Shown here in pieces: positions 16,761 to 24,329 of a stretch of 64,000 bases of DNA (positions are counted from its first letter, which is position 1; every line of letters begins with the position of its first letter). Source of the stretch: Actinacidiphila sp965342175. Its GTDB lineage: Bacteria > Actinomycetota > Actinomycetes > Streptomycetales > Streptomycetaceae. Position numbers and translations under genes: made by a program. Below the pieces are notes generated by a model. That model saw only the letters and a list, made by a program, of their open reading frames with translations. It had not been told where the DNA came from and ran no database searches. The stretch is from positions 8,180 to 72,179 of the forward strand of contig NZ_CBDRBL010000030.1 in the NCBI RefSeq assembly GCF_965342175.1. The letters are read 5' to 3'.

Positions 16761-17090
16761 GACGCCCCCTTAATCGTGTGAGTGGCGGCTCATCTCGCAC
16801 GGCGGGAGCACTGGCGGTCCCGCGGCAGAGCGCGGAGTGGCCACCGGCCTGGCGGTACCGGCTGGCGCCCCGAGGCTCCACTGCCACGGCGCGTTGCGTG
16901 ACCGGAACGCTAGCGAGCGGGTACCGCTGAGCGGAAGACTTCGTCCACAATCCGGTCACGCGAGCCGGTCGGTTGGAGCCGCCACCGCAAATCCTCCGCC
17001 GAACCTCCCCAACGGCCGCAGGATCCGCGGCATCGCTGACGATACGTCAGAATCAGGGAGGCGCACCGCGCCTGAGCCCACGACCGCCGC
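16761..17090. promoter_or_regulatory. Upstream region of the iclR-type gene with a palindrome
   Basis: 330 bp without a gene. A perfect inverted repeat CTGACG-ATA-CGTCAG lies at 17036-17050. It is far (about 280 bp) from the IclR start and closer to the helicase stop, so it may be unrelated to IclR. No convincing hairpin terminator is seen for the helicase. Confidence 0.4.
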
Positions 17091-18935
17091 TCAGCGCATC
17101 CGGGTCGCCCATTCCCGGACCTTCTTGATGCGCTCGTGGAGCTGCCCCGCCGTCGCCTCCGCGCTCGGCGGACCGCCGCACACCCGGCGCAGCTCGTTGT
17201 GGATGACGCCGTGCGGCTTGCCGCTCTGGTGGTTGTACGCCGCGACCAGCGTGTTCAGCTGCTTGCGCAGCTCCAGCAGCTCCTTGTGCGTGACGATCGG
17301 CCGCCGCTCGGCGGGGAGTTCCAGCAGGTCCGCCTCGCTGTCCGGCTTCTTCCGGCTGTGCGCGATCTGCCGGGCCTGCCGCTTCTGCAACAGCAACTGC
17401 ACCTGGTCCGGCTCGAGAAGACCCGGAATGCCCAGATAGTCCTGCTCCTCCTCGCTGCCCGGGTGGGCCTGCATGCCGAACTCGGCGCCGTCATAGAGCA
17501 CCCGGTCGAAGACGGCGTCGGACTCGAGCGCCTCGAAGGGCAGCATGTCCTGCTCGCCGGTGTCCTCGTCCTGCTGCTTCTCGGCCTCCGCCAGCTCCTT
17601 CTCGGACTCCGCGTACGGGTCCTCCTCGCCCTCCTTCCTGGGCTTGTCGAGGGCGTGGTCGCGCTCGACCTCCATCTCGTTCGCGAAGCCCAGCAGCATG
17701 GGGATGGTGGGCAGGAAGACCGAGGCCGTCTCGCCGCGCCGGCGGGACCGTACGAAACGGCCCACCGCCTGCGCGAAGAACAGCGGCGTGGAGATGGTCG
17801 TCGCATAGACCCCGACGGCCAGCCGCGGGACGTCCACGCCCTCCGACACCATGCGGACCGCGACCATCCACCGGTCGTCGCTCGCGCTGAACTCCTCGAT
17901 CCGGGAGGACGCTCCCGCGTCGTCGGAGAGCACCAGCGTCGCCTTGTGCCCGGTGATCTCCCGGATGAGCTTGGCGTACGCGCGGGCGGAGTCCTGATCG
18001 GTGGCGATCACCAGCGCACCGGCGTCCGGGATGGACTTGCGGACCTCCGTCAGCCGCTGGTCCGCGGCGCGCAGCACGTTCGGGATCCACTCGCCGGTCG
18101 GCGCCAGCGCGGTCCGCCACGCCTGGCTGATCGCGTCCTTGGTCATGGGTTCGCCGAGCCGTGCGGAGAGCTCGTCGCCGGCCTTCGTACGCCAGCGCAT
18201 GGTGCCGCTGTAGGAGAGGAAGATCACAGGCCGCACGACACCGTCGGCGAGCGCGTTGCCGTAACCGTAGGTGTAGTCGGCCGACGAGCGGCGGATGCCG
18301 TCGTTGCCCTCCTCGTACGTCACGAACGGGATCGGGTTGGTGTCCGACCGGAAGGGCGTCCCGGTCAGCGCCAGCCGTCTGGTCGCCGGCTCGAAGGCCT
18401 CCAGGCACGCCTCGCCCCAGGACCGGCTGTCGCCCGCGTGGTGGATCTCGTCCAGGATCACCAGCGTCTTGCGCTGCTCGCAGCGGTTGCGGTGCAGCAT
18501 CGGGCGCACGCCGACGCCCGCGTAGGTCACCGCGACCCCGTGGTACTCCTTGCCGAGCGGCCCCGCGCTGTACTCCGGGTCCAGCCTGATGCCTATCCGG
18601 GCCGCGGCCTCCGCCCACTGCTTCTTCAGGTGCTCGGTGGGGGCGACGACGGTGATCTGCTGCACGAGGTGGTTGTGCAGCAGATACGAGGCGAGGGTGA
18701 GCGCGAAGGTCGTCTTGCCGGCGCCGGGGGTCGCGACGGCCAGGAAGTCACGTGGCTGCGTCGCGATGTACCGGTCCAGGGCACCCTGCTGCCAGGCGCG
18801 CAGCTTGCCGGCCGTGCCCCAGGGGGCGCGGCCGGGGAAGGCGGGCGACAGGTGGTGCGAGTGCGAGTTGCTGGCGCTGTGCGGGGCGGTGGTAGTCACG
18901 GTCTCCGGTGACGGGTCGGGTACGACAACCGTCAC
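17091..18935 (-). CDS. DEAD/DEAH box (SF2) helicase
   Basis: 614 residues. Walker A is ATPGAGKTT (about 68-76), with a Q-motif-like GKLRAWQQGALDRY upstream. Motif II is DEIHH in LVILDEIHHAGDS, motif III is LTGTPFR, and motif VI lies in FFAQAVGRFVRSRRRGE. The second RecA-like domain has VIATDQDSARAYAKLI. The acidic C-terminal extension (RKEGEEDPYAESEKELAEAEKQQDEDTGE) is probably a flexible linker. It is related to the restriction-endonuclease-like/UvrB class of SF2 helicases common in Streptomyces. Substrate is unknown. Confidence 0.9.
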   Translation of the reverse strand: MTVVVPDPSPETVTTTAPHSASNSHSHHLSPAFPGRAPWGTAGKLRAWQQGALDRYIATQPRDFLAVATPGAGKTTFALTLASYLLHNHLVQQITVVAPTEHLKKQWAEAAARIGIRLDPEYSAGPLGKEYHGVAVTYAGVGVRPMLHRNRCEQRKTLVILDEIHHAGDSRSWGEACLEAFEPATRRLALTGTPFRSDTNPIPFVTYEEGNDGIRRSSADYTYGYGNALADGVVRPVIFLSYSGTMRWRTKAGDELSARLGEPMTKDAISQAWRTALAPTGEWIPNVLRAADQRLTEVRKSIPDAGALVIATDQDSARAYAKLIREITGHKATLVLSDDAGASSRIEEFSASDDRWMVAVRMVSEGVDVPRLAVGVYATTISTPLFFAQAVGRFVRSRRRGETASVFLPTIPMLLGFANEMEVERDHALDKPRKEGEEDPYAESEKELAEAEKQQDEDTGEQDMLPFEALESDAVFDRVLYDGAEFGMQAHPGSEEEQDYLGIPGLLEPDQVQLLLQKRQARQIAHSRKKPDSEADLLELPAERRPIVTHKELLELRKQLNTLVAAYNHQSGKPHGVIHNELRRVCGGPPSAEATAGQLHERIKKVREWATRMR

Positions 18936-19093
18936 AGCCTACTGGCGCTCGGCCCGGGGTCGTGCAAGCGGACGGCGTGGCTGGCGGCGGCGGTCTTGCT
19001 GGGGCTCAGCCCGGGCTCGCGCAGCGCGGGCGGCTCCCCGCCGCAGGCCAGGCGGGCGAGGTCCGTGACCTCGGCGAGGGTGAGGTGGCGCAT
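18932..19093 (-). pseudogene. Truncated Doc/Fic-type toxin remnant
   Basis: A 53-residue frame starts MRHLTLAEVTDLARLACGGE, which matches the N-terminus of death-on-curing (Doc) toxins. After PALREPGLSPSK it loses the family pattern, where about 100 further residues including the Fic motif HxFxDGNKR would be expected. It stops inside the start of the helicase gene, which it overlaps by 4 bp. Its ATG follows the antitoxin stop by 7 bp with GAGG between, the usual antitoxin-toxin arrangement. The toxin is almost certainly non-functional. Confidence 0.7.
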
Positions 19094-19100
19094 GGTCACC

Positions 19101-19301
19101 TCACTCCCCCAGCCTGCGCAGCAGGTCCGCGTGGGCGGAGGCGTACGCCTCCCCTGCGGCGCGGACACGCACGGCCTCGGCGGCCTGGTACGCCCGTACC
19201 GCCGCGCGCACGAACTCCGCGACCGGCACGCCGTGCGCGTCGGCGAGGTCGCTCAGGGACTCCCACTCGGCGTCGGTGAATACGACGGTCAGCTCTTTCA
19301 C
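19101..19301 (-). CDS. Ribbon-helix-helix antitoxin-like protein
   Basis: 66 residues beginning MKELTVVFTDAEWESLSDLADAHGVPVAEFVRAAVRAY. The short beta strand (ELTVVFT) followed by two helices with a hydrophobic pattern is the RHH fold used by antitoxins for DNA binding. An Ala/Arg-rich helix follows (AAEAVRVRAAGEAYASAHADLLRRLG), suited to binding a toxin. It is the first gene of a Doc-type pair whose toxin is degraded. It may persist as an orphan antitoxin or repressor. Confidence 0.72.
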   Translation of the reverse strand: MKELTVVFTDAEWESLSDLADAHGVPVAEFVRAAVRAYQAAEAVRVRAAGEAYASAHADLLRRLGE

Positions 19302-19332
19302 ACCGGGACGGTAACCTCCCCGCGCTCCCGCC

Positions 19333-20745
19333 TCACCCCGTTTTCAGGCGCAGCCGCGCCGCCACGCCGACGCCCGCGAGGGCGAGGAAGGCCAGGGGCA
19401 GGAGGACGGCCGTGAAGGCGCCCGCCGCCCCGCCGAGGGCGGCGAAGACGGTGCCCGCGGCGGCGACGAGGACGACGCTGGCCAGGGCGTCGGAGACCTG
19501 GAGGGCGGCGGAGTTGGCGCCGGCCTCGGAGGGTGGCGAGAGCTTGAAGAGGATGACGCTCAGGGAGGAGATGACCAGGCCCGCGCCGATGCCCCCCACG
19601 GCCCACGCCGCGGCCGCGGTCCAGGCGGGGGCGGCGTCCAGCAGCGTCAGGGCGGCGCCGGCGATCGCGGCGGCCATGAGGAACATGCCGAGGACGACGA
19701 GGCGTTCGCGGTGCGGCTCCAGGCGCGGGCGGCCCTGGAGCCAGGAGCCGATGCCCCAGGTGACCCCGCCGCCGGCCAGGGAGAGCCCGGCGAGGGTCGG
19801 CGACATGTGCCGCTGTGTGACGAGCATCACCGGGACGAAGCTCTCGGCGCCGAGGAACGTGCCGGAAGCCACCCCGCGCAGCAGCACCACGGCCGGCAGT
19901 CCGCGAGCCGCGCGGAAGGTGCCCCGGGGCAGCAGTCGCAGCGCGGCCGGGACGACGAGCACGGCACCCGCCAGGGCGAAGACCAGCGACAGCGGCCGCA
20001 GGTCCTGCCCGGCGTACTGCAGCAGCCCGGCGCCGGCGGAGACGGCGAACGCCAGGCACAGCCGGCGGCGGTCCAGAGCCTTGCGGTCGTCCGGGGGCCG
20101 CCGCAGGGAGGTGCGGCGCAGCGCGGGCAGGCCCATCAGCAGCGGGAGCACGACGAGTACGGGGATGGCCAGGAAGACCCAGCGCCAGCCGAACTGCTCG
20201 GTGACCGTGCCGGCCACGAGCGGCCCGACGATGGAGGGCAGCACCCAGGACGCGGCGAAGGCGGCCATCACCGCGGGCCGCAGGCGTTCGGGGTAGGCGA
20301 GGCCGACGATGACGTACAGGGCGACGATGACGAGCCCGCCGCCGATGCCCTGCACGGCGCGGCCCAGTACGAACGGCCACATGGACTGGGCGGTGCCGGA
20401 CACGGCCAGCCCGACGGCGAAGGCGCCGATGCCGGCGACGAGCGGCGCGAGCGGGCCGGTGCGGTCGCACCACTGGCCGCTGACGACCATCGCGAAGAGG
20501 GAGGTGGTGAAGTAACCGGAGAAGGCGAAGGCGTACAGCGGCAGCCCGTCCAGCTCGCGCGCGGCCACGGGCATGGCGGTGCCGACGGCCGTGGCCTCGA
20601 AGGCGATGAGCAGGACGACGGAGACCATCGCGAGGGTCAGCGCGCGGTAGCGGCCGCCCAGCACGGTGTCGGTGCCGGCGTCCGGAGCGGCGAAGGGCAT
20701 GCCTGCGGGGCCGGATACCGGCTCGGTCTCTGCGGTGGTCACCAC
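19333..20745 (-). CDS. MFS transporter, drug exporter type
   Basis: 470 residues with about 14 hydrophobic segments. The GQWCDRTG loop and LGRAVQGIGGG (antiporter motif C-like region in TM5) support the DHA family. The N-terminal motif AMVSVVLLIAFEATAVGTAMPVAA resembles the ATVGTALP signature of DHA2 exporters. Two tandem GTG codons at 20742-20745 are the probable start; upstream in-frame codons lack membrane features. It is divergent from the alpha/beta hydrolase at 20843. Substrate is not predictable. Confidence 0.86.
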   Translation of the reverse strand: MVTTAETEPVSGPAGMPFAAPDAGTDTVLGGRYRALTLAMVSVVLLIAFEATAVGTAMPVAARELDGLPLYAFAFSGYFTTSLFAMVVSGQWCDRTGPLAPLVAGIGAFAVGLAVSGTAQSMWPFVLGRAVQGIGGGLVIVALYVIVGLAYPERLRPAVMAAFAASWVLPSIVGPLVAGTVTEQFGWRWVFLAIPVLVVLPLLMGLPALRRTSLRRPPDDRKALDRRRLCLAFAVSAGAGLLQYAGQDLRPLSLVFALAGAVLVVPAALRLLPRGTFRAARGLPAVVLLRGVASGTFLGAESFVPVMLVTQRHMSPTLAGLSLAGGGVTWGIGSWLQGRPRLEPHRERLVVLGMFLMAAAIAGAALTLLDAAPAWTAAAAWAVGGIGAGLVISSLSVILFKLSPPSEAGANSAALQVSDALASVVLVAAAGTVFAALGGAAGAFTAVLLPLAFLALAGVGVAARLRLKTG

Positions 20746-20842
20746 GACAGGGTAAGGGGTCAAACAGCCCTGCACCCCTGGCATCCCGATCGGTCCCCGG
20801 ACGGCGGCGCGAGAAGCGGCGCGGGCGGGGAAGGCGTAGGCC

Positions 20843-21712
20843 ATGCCGCACTACACGACGTACGACGGAACCGAGCTCGCCTACGCGGACACCGGCGAGG
20901 GGCCCGTCCTGCTCGCCCTCGCCGGCGGCCCGGGACGGGACGCGGCCTACCTGGGCGGCCTGGGCGGGCTGGACGGGGGCCGGCGGCTGGTGGTCCCGGA
21001 CAGCCGGGGCACCGGAGGCAGCCCGCCGGCCGGCGATCCGCTCGCCTACTCCTTCCCGCGACTCGCCCAGGACGTCGAGGCGCTGCGCGGGCACCTGGGT
21101 CTGGAGCGTTTCGCCCTGCTCGCGCACGACGCCGCCGCGGCGACCGCGCAGGCGTACGCCGCCGCCTACCCGGAGCGGCTGACGCACCTGGTGCTGGTCG
21201 CCCCGGGCTCCCGGCTGCAGGGCGAGCTGCCCGACGACGCCCGGGAGATCTTCGAGAGCCGCGTCGGCGAACCCTGGTGGCCGGAGGCGGTCGCCGCCCT
21301 CGCCGAACTGGAGAGCGCCGACGACCTCGACCGGGTCCGCGCGCTGCTGCTGCGGATCGCGCCGATGGCGTACGGGCACTGGGGCGAGCGCCAGCGCGCC
21401 CACGCCGCCGCCGAGGGCGGCCAGTTGCACCCGGTGCCCCGGGCCGGCTTCTGGCAGGGCGTGGACGAACCGGGCCGGCGCGCCGTGCTGGCCCGTCTGC
21501 GCGAGGTGACCTGCCCGGTCCTGGTCCTGACCGGCGACCGCGACGCCGTCACCGGCATGCGCGCGGGCGAGGCCGTCGCGGCCTGCTTCCCGCACGCCCG
21601 GCTTCGCCCGCTGCACGCCGTCGGGCACTTCCCGTGGGTGGACGAACCCGAGCTGTTCCGCTCGGTGGTGGAGGAGTTCCTGTCGGGCGCGGCTGTCCCC
21701 GGCGGTTCATGA
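20843..21712 (+). CDS. Alpha/beta hydrolase (proline iminopeptidase-like) with Asp at the nucleophile position
   Basis: 289 residues. The oxyanion-type GGPG motif (LLALAGGPGRDAAYL, residues about 24-37) and PDSRGTGGS match proline iminopeptidase-like hydrolases. The nucleophile elbow, normally GxSxG, reads LLAHDAAAATA with Asp96 where Ser is expected. The charge-relay residues remain: the Asp of LTGDRDAVTG and the His of HAVGHFPWVDEP. Asp nucleophiles occur in epoxide hydrolases and haloalkane dehalogenases, so a different chemistry, or none, is possible. It is divergent from the MFS gene. Confidence 0.82.
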   Translation: MPHYTTYDGTELAYADTGEGPVLLALAGGPGRDAAYLGGLGGLDGGRRLVVPDSRGTGGSPPAGDPLAYSFPRLAQDVEALRGHLGLERFALLAHDAAAATAQAYAAAYPERLTHLVLVAPGSRLQGELPDDAREIFESRVGEPWWPEAVAALAELESADDLDRVRALLLRIAPMAYGHWGERQRAHAAAEGGQLHPVPRAGFWQGVDEPGRRAVLARLREVTCPVLVLTGDRDAVTGMRAGEAVAACFPHARLRPLHAVGHFPWVDEPELFRSVVEEFLSGAAVPGGS

Positions 21713-21803
21713 ACGGGGTGGGGCAGTCCTGTTGCGGGCCGCCCGGAAGCGTTGACCCCCTCCCGGGGGCCGCGCCTGTGGTCGATGCACGTCGACGACG
21801 CAC

Positions 21804-21875
21804 GGCCGTGTGCCCGAGTGCTTCAGGGGCTCGACTGCACATCGAGTGACGTGGGTTCGATTCCCGCCACGGCCT
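21804..21875 (+). tRNA. tRNA-Cys-like gene, anticodon GCA, with atypical D-loop
   Basis: A 72-nt cloverleaf can be folded. The acceptor GGCCGTG pairs with CACGGCC, with discriminator T. The D-stem is CCC/GGG, the anticodon stem CTCGA/TCGAG with loop CTGCACA (anticodon GCA, Cys), the variable loop TGAC, and the T-arm GTGGG-TTCGATT-CCCGC. All stems pair, but the D-loop lacks the GG pair (G19 is C), which would break contact with C56. Position 37 is C instead of a purine. It may be an unusual second tRNA-Cys or a tRNA pseudogene. CCA is not encoded. Confidence 0.6.
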
Positions 21876-21884
21876 CCGCGCGAA

Positions 21885-21910
21885 GGGCCCGGTCCGCACG
21901 GACCGGGCCC
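21885..21910. terminator. Bidirectional hairpin after the tRNA-like gene and xdh operon
   Basis: Perfect 12-bp stem, GGGCCCGGTCCG (21885-21896) with CGGACCGGGCCC (21899-21910), and a 2-nt loop. It lies 10 bp after the tRNA-like gene and 22 bp beyond the molybdo-subunit stop on the other strand. Confidence 0.85.
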
Positions 21911-21931
21911 CTCGGGGTGTCTGGCGGTGGG

Positions 21932-24268
21932 TCAGCCCTGCGGGCGGACCACCGCGTGCTGGGGGCGGATGGGGAGGCGGCTGACCGGGCGGCCGGTGGC
22001 CGCGCGGACGGCGGAGGCGACGGCGGCCGGGGAGACGACGACGGGGACCGCGCTGGCGGCCTTGGCGCCGAAGGGGGCGAGCACGTCGCGTTCCTCCACG
22101 AGCCGGACGACCCGGATCGCGGGCGCGTCGAGCGCGGTGGGCAGCGTATACCCGGTGAGGTTGGGCCGCTTGATGACGCCGCGCGGCGCGCGGAGGTCCT
22201 CCATGAGTGCCATGCCGACGCCCTGGGTGACCCCGGCCTCGATGCGGGCCCGCAGCTGGGCCGGGTTGAGGACCCGGCCGACGTCCTGGGCGACGGCCAT
22301 CTCGACGACCCGGACCGCGCCGAGTTCGATGTCGACGTCGACCACGGCGCGCACGGCGCAGAAGGCGAGGCCCACGAAAGCGTCGCCCTGGCCGGTGTCG
22401 TCGAGCCTCTCGGTGGGGTGCGGACGGCACTGCGCGGTGGCCCACAGCTCCTTGCCGGCAAGCTCCTCCTCGACGGTGGTGGAGAGCACACCGTCGTACG
22501 AGGTGATCTTGCCGTCGGCGATGGAGAGCAGCTCCGGCGACATGCCGAACTTCCCGGCCAGCGGCTGCAGCAGCTGGGTGCGCACCATCTTGGCGGCGCG
22601 TTCGACGGCGCCGCCGGAAACCCATGTGTGGCGGCCGCGGGCGGCGGCGCCGGCAGGCGGCTGGTCGGTGTCGGAGGGCAGCACGCGGACGTCCTCGACG
22701 CCGAGGACCTCCTGCACGATCTGCCGGGCCAGGGTCGCGAAGCCCTGACCGGTGTCGACGGCGGCGCAGATGACGGTGGCGGCGCCGTCGTGGACGCGCA
22801 CGGTGGCGGTGGAGACCTCGTCGGTGCCCTCGGCCCCGAGCATGTGGACCATGCCCAGCGCGTAGCCCACGCCGCGGCGCACCGCGCCCGGCTCCCCCGC
22901 GCCCTCCAGGCCGCCGGGGAGCAGCCACTCGGACTCGTCGTCGTCGACGGGCAGCGGGGGGAGGTCGGCGTCGCGCACGGCCTTGAGGAGCTCGCCGACG
23001 GGCGCCGGGCAGGTGACCGTCTGGCCGGTGGGCAGCAGATCGCCGGTGGCCATGACGTTGCGCATGCGGATCTCCGCCGGGTCCAGGCCGAGCCTGGCGG
23101 CGAGCTTGTCCATCTGCCCCTCGTAGGCCGCGCAGACCTGCATCGCGCCCTCGCCCCGGACGTGCCCGGCGGGCGGGTTGTTGGTGCGCACCGCCCAGCC
23201 CTCGACGAAGACGTGCGGGACGACGTAGGGGCCGGCTGCGAAGGCCACGGCCGCGGCGAGCGCGTCGGCGGAGGTGTCGGCGTACGCGCCCGCGTCCAGC
23301 AGCACCTGGGCCTCGACCTTGACCAGCCGGCCCTCGGCGTCCGCGTGATGGCGGTAGCGCAGCAGGGTCGGGTGGCGGTGGCTGTGGCTGAGGAAGGACT
23401 CCTCGCGGGTGGCGACGAACTTCACCGGGCAGCCCGTCTTCAGCGCGAGCAGCCCGAGCGGGATCTGCACCCCGGAGTCCTCGCGGTCGCCCATCGCGCC
23501 GGGCACTCCGGTGACGACGACCTTGACCCGGTCCGGCTCCAGCCCGAAGCAGGCGGCGGCCAGGTCGCGGTCGCTGTGCGGGTCGGTGGAGGCGACGTAC
23601 AACTCCACGCCGCCGTCGGGGCGGGGCACGGCGAGGCCGGCCTCGGCGCCGACCGGCGCCGGGTCCTGGCGGCCCACCCGGTACAGGCCCTCGACGATGA
23701 CCTCGCCGACCACGTCCGGGTCGCCGAACTGCAGCGGGATGTGGCGGATGAGGTTGCCGTCGGGGTGCAGCGGGGGCGCCGCGAACGCCCGCTCCGGGTC
23801 GATGACCGGCTCCAGGACCTCGTACTCGACGTGGATGGCGGCCGCGGCGAGCCGGGCGGTGTCGGGGTGGTCGGCGGCCACGGCGGCGATGGCCTCGCCG
23901 TGGTGCCGGACGGTGTCCTTGGCGAAGACGGGCCGGTCGGCGACGCGGCGTCCGTGCGTGGCGTCGCCCGGGACGTCCTCGTGGGTCACCACTGCCCGCA
24001 CGCCGGGCAGGGCGGCGGCCTCCGTGGTGTCGACGGACAGGATGCGGGCGTGCGGGTGCGGGGAGCGGAGCACGGCCGCCCACAGCAGGCCCTCGGCCCA
24101 CAGGTCGGCGGCGTACGGGTAGGTGCCCTGGGCCTTGGCCAGACTGTCGGTGGCCGGCAGGGAGGCGCCGATGCCGTGCGGCGCGGACTGCTGCGCGGCG
24201 GCGTCGGCCGCCGCCGTCGCTGGGGTGCCCACGGCCGGGGTGGCCGTCGCGGCGTCGGGGCCCGTCAT
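21932..24268 (-). CDS. Xanthine dehydrogenase/aldehyde oxidase family, molybdopterin subunit
   Basis: 778 residues. The N-terminal hammerhead region (YAADLWAEGLLWAAVLRSPHPHARI) and later HLP-type segments match the Mo-subunit family: NNPPAGHVRGEGAMQVC (usually PxxRGFG) and VDTGQGFATLARQIV. Two hallmark motifs are altered. The usual GGGFGGK reads VPGAMGDRE. The C-terminal GVGEPP that carries the catalytic Glu reads GAKAASAVP, with Ala740 at the Glu position. It is the last gene of a FAD/FeS/Mo operon. The substrate may not be xanthine. Confidence 0.85.
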   Translation of the reverse strand: MTGPDAATATPAVGTPATAAADAAAQQSAPHGIGASLPATDSLAKAQGTYPYAADLWAEGLLWAAVLRSPHPHARILSVDTTEAAALPGVRAVVTHEDVPGDATHGRRVADRPVFAKDTVRHHGEAIAAVAADHPDTARLAAAAIHVEYEVLEPVIDPERAFAAPPLHPDGNLIRHIPLQFGDPDVVGEVIVEGLYRVGRQDPAPVGAEAGLAVPRPDGGVELYVASTDPHSDRDLAAACFGLEPDRVKVVVTGVPGAMGDREDSGVQIPLGLLALKTGCPVKFVATREESFLSHSHRHPTLLRYRHHADAEGRLVKVEAQVLLDAGAYADTSADALAAAVAFAAGPYVVPHVFVEGWAVRTNNPPAGHVRGEGAMQVCAAYEGQMDKLAARLGLDPAEIRMRNVMATGDLLPTGQTVTCPAPVGELLKAVRDADLPPLPVDDDESEWLLPGGLEGAGEPGAVRRGVGYALGMVHMLGAEGTDEVSTATVRVHDGAATVICAAVDTGQGFATLARQIVQEVLGVEDVRVLPSDTDQPPAGAAARGRHTWVSGGAVERAAKMVRTQLLQPLAGKFGMSPELLSIADGKITSYDGVLSTTVEEELAGKELWATAQCRPHPTERLDDTGQGDAFVGLAFCAVRAVVDVDIELGAVRVVEMAVAQDVGRVLNPAQLRARIEAGVTQGVGMALMEDLRAPRGVIKRPNLTGYTLPTALDAPAIRVVRLVEERDVLAPFGAKAASAVPVVVSPAAVASAVRAATGRPVSRLPIRPQHAVVRPQG

Positions 24269-24329
24269 CGCGCGTACCTTTCACTGCCGCGAGCAGGGAG
24301 GTGGTGCCGGGTCAGGTGGTTCGGGGTGT

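Noticed and set aside
19333..21628. Overlapping long antisense frames in the MFS/hydrolase area
   Set aside because: Composition shows Arg/Ala/Gly/Pro-rich shadow translation without domains.
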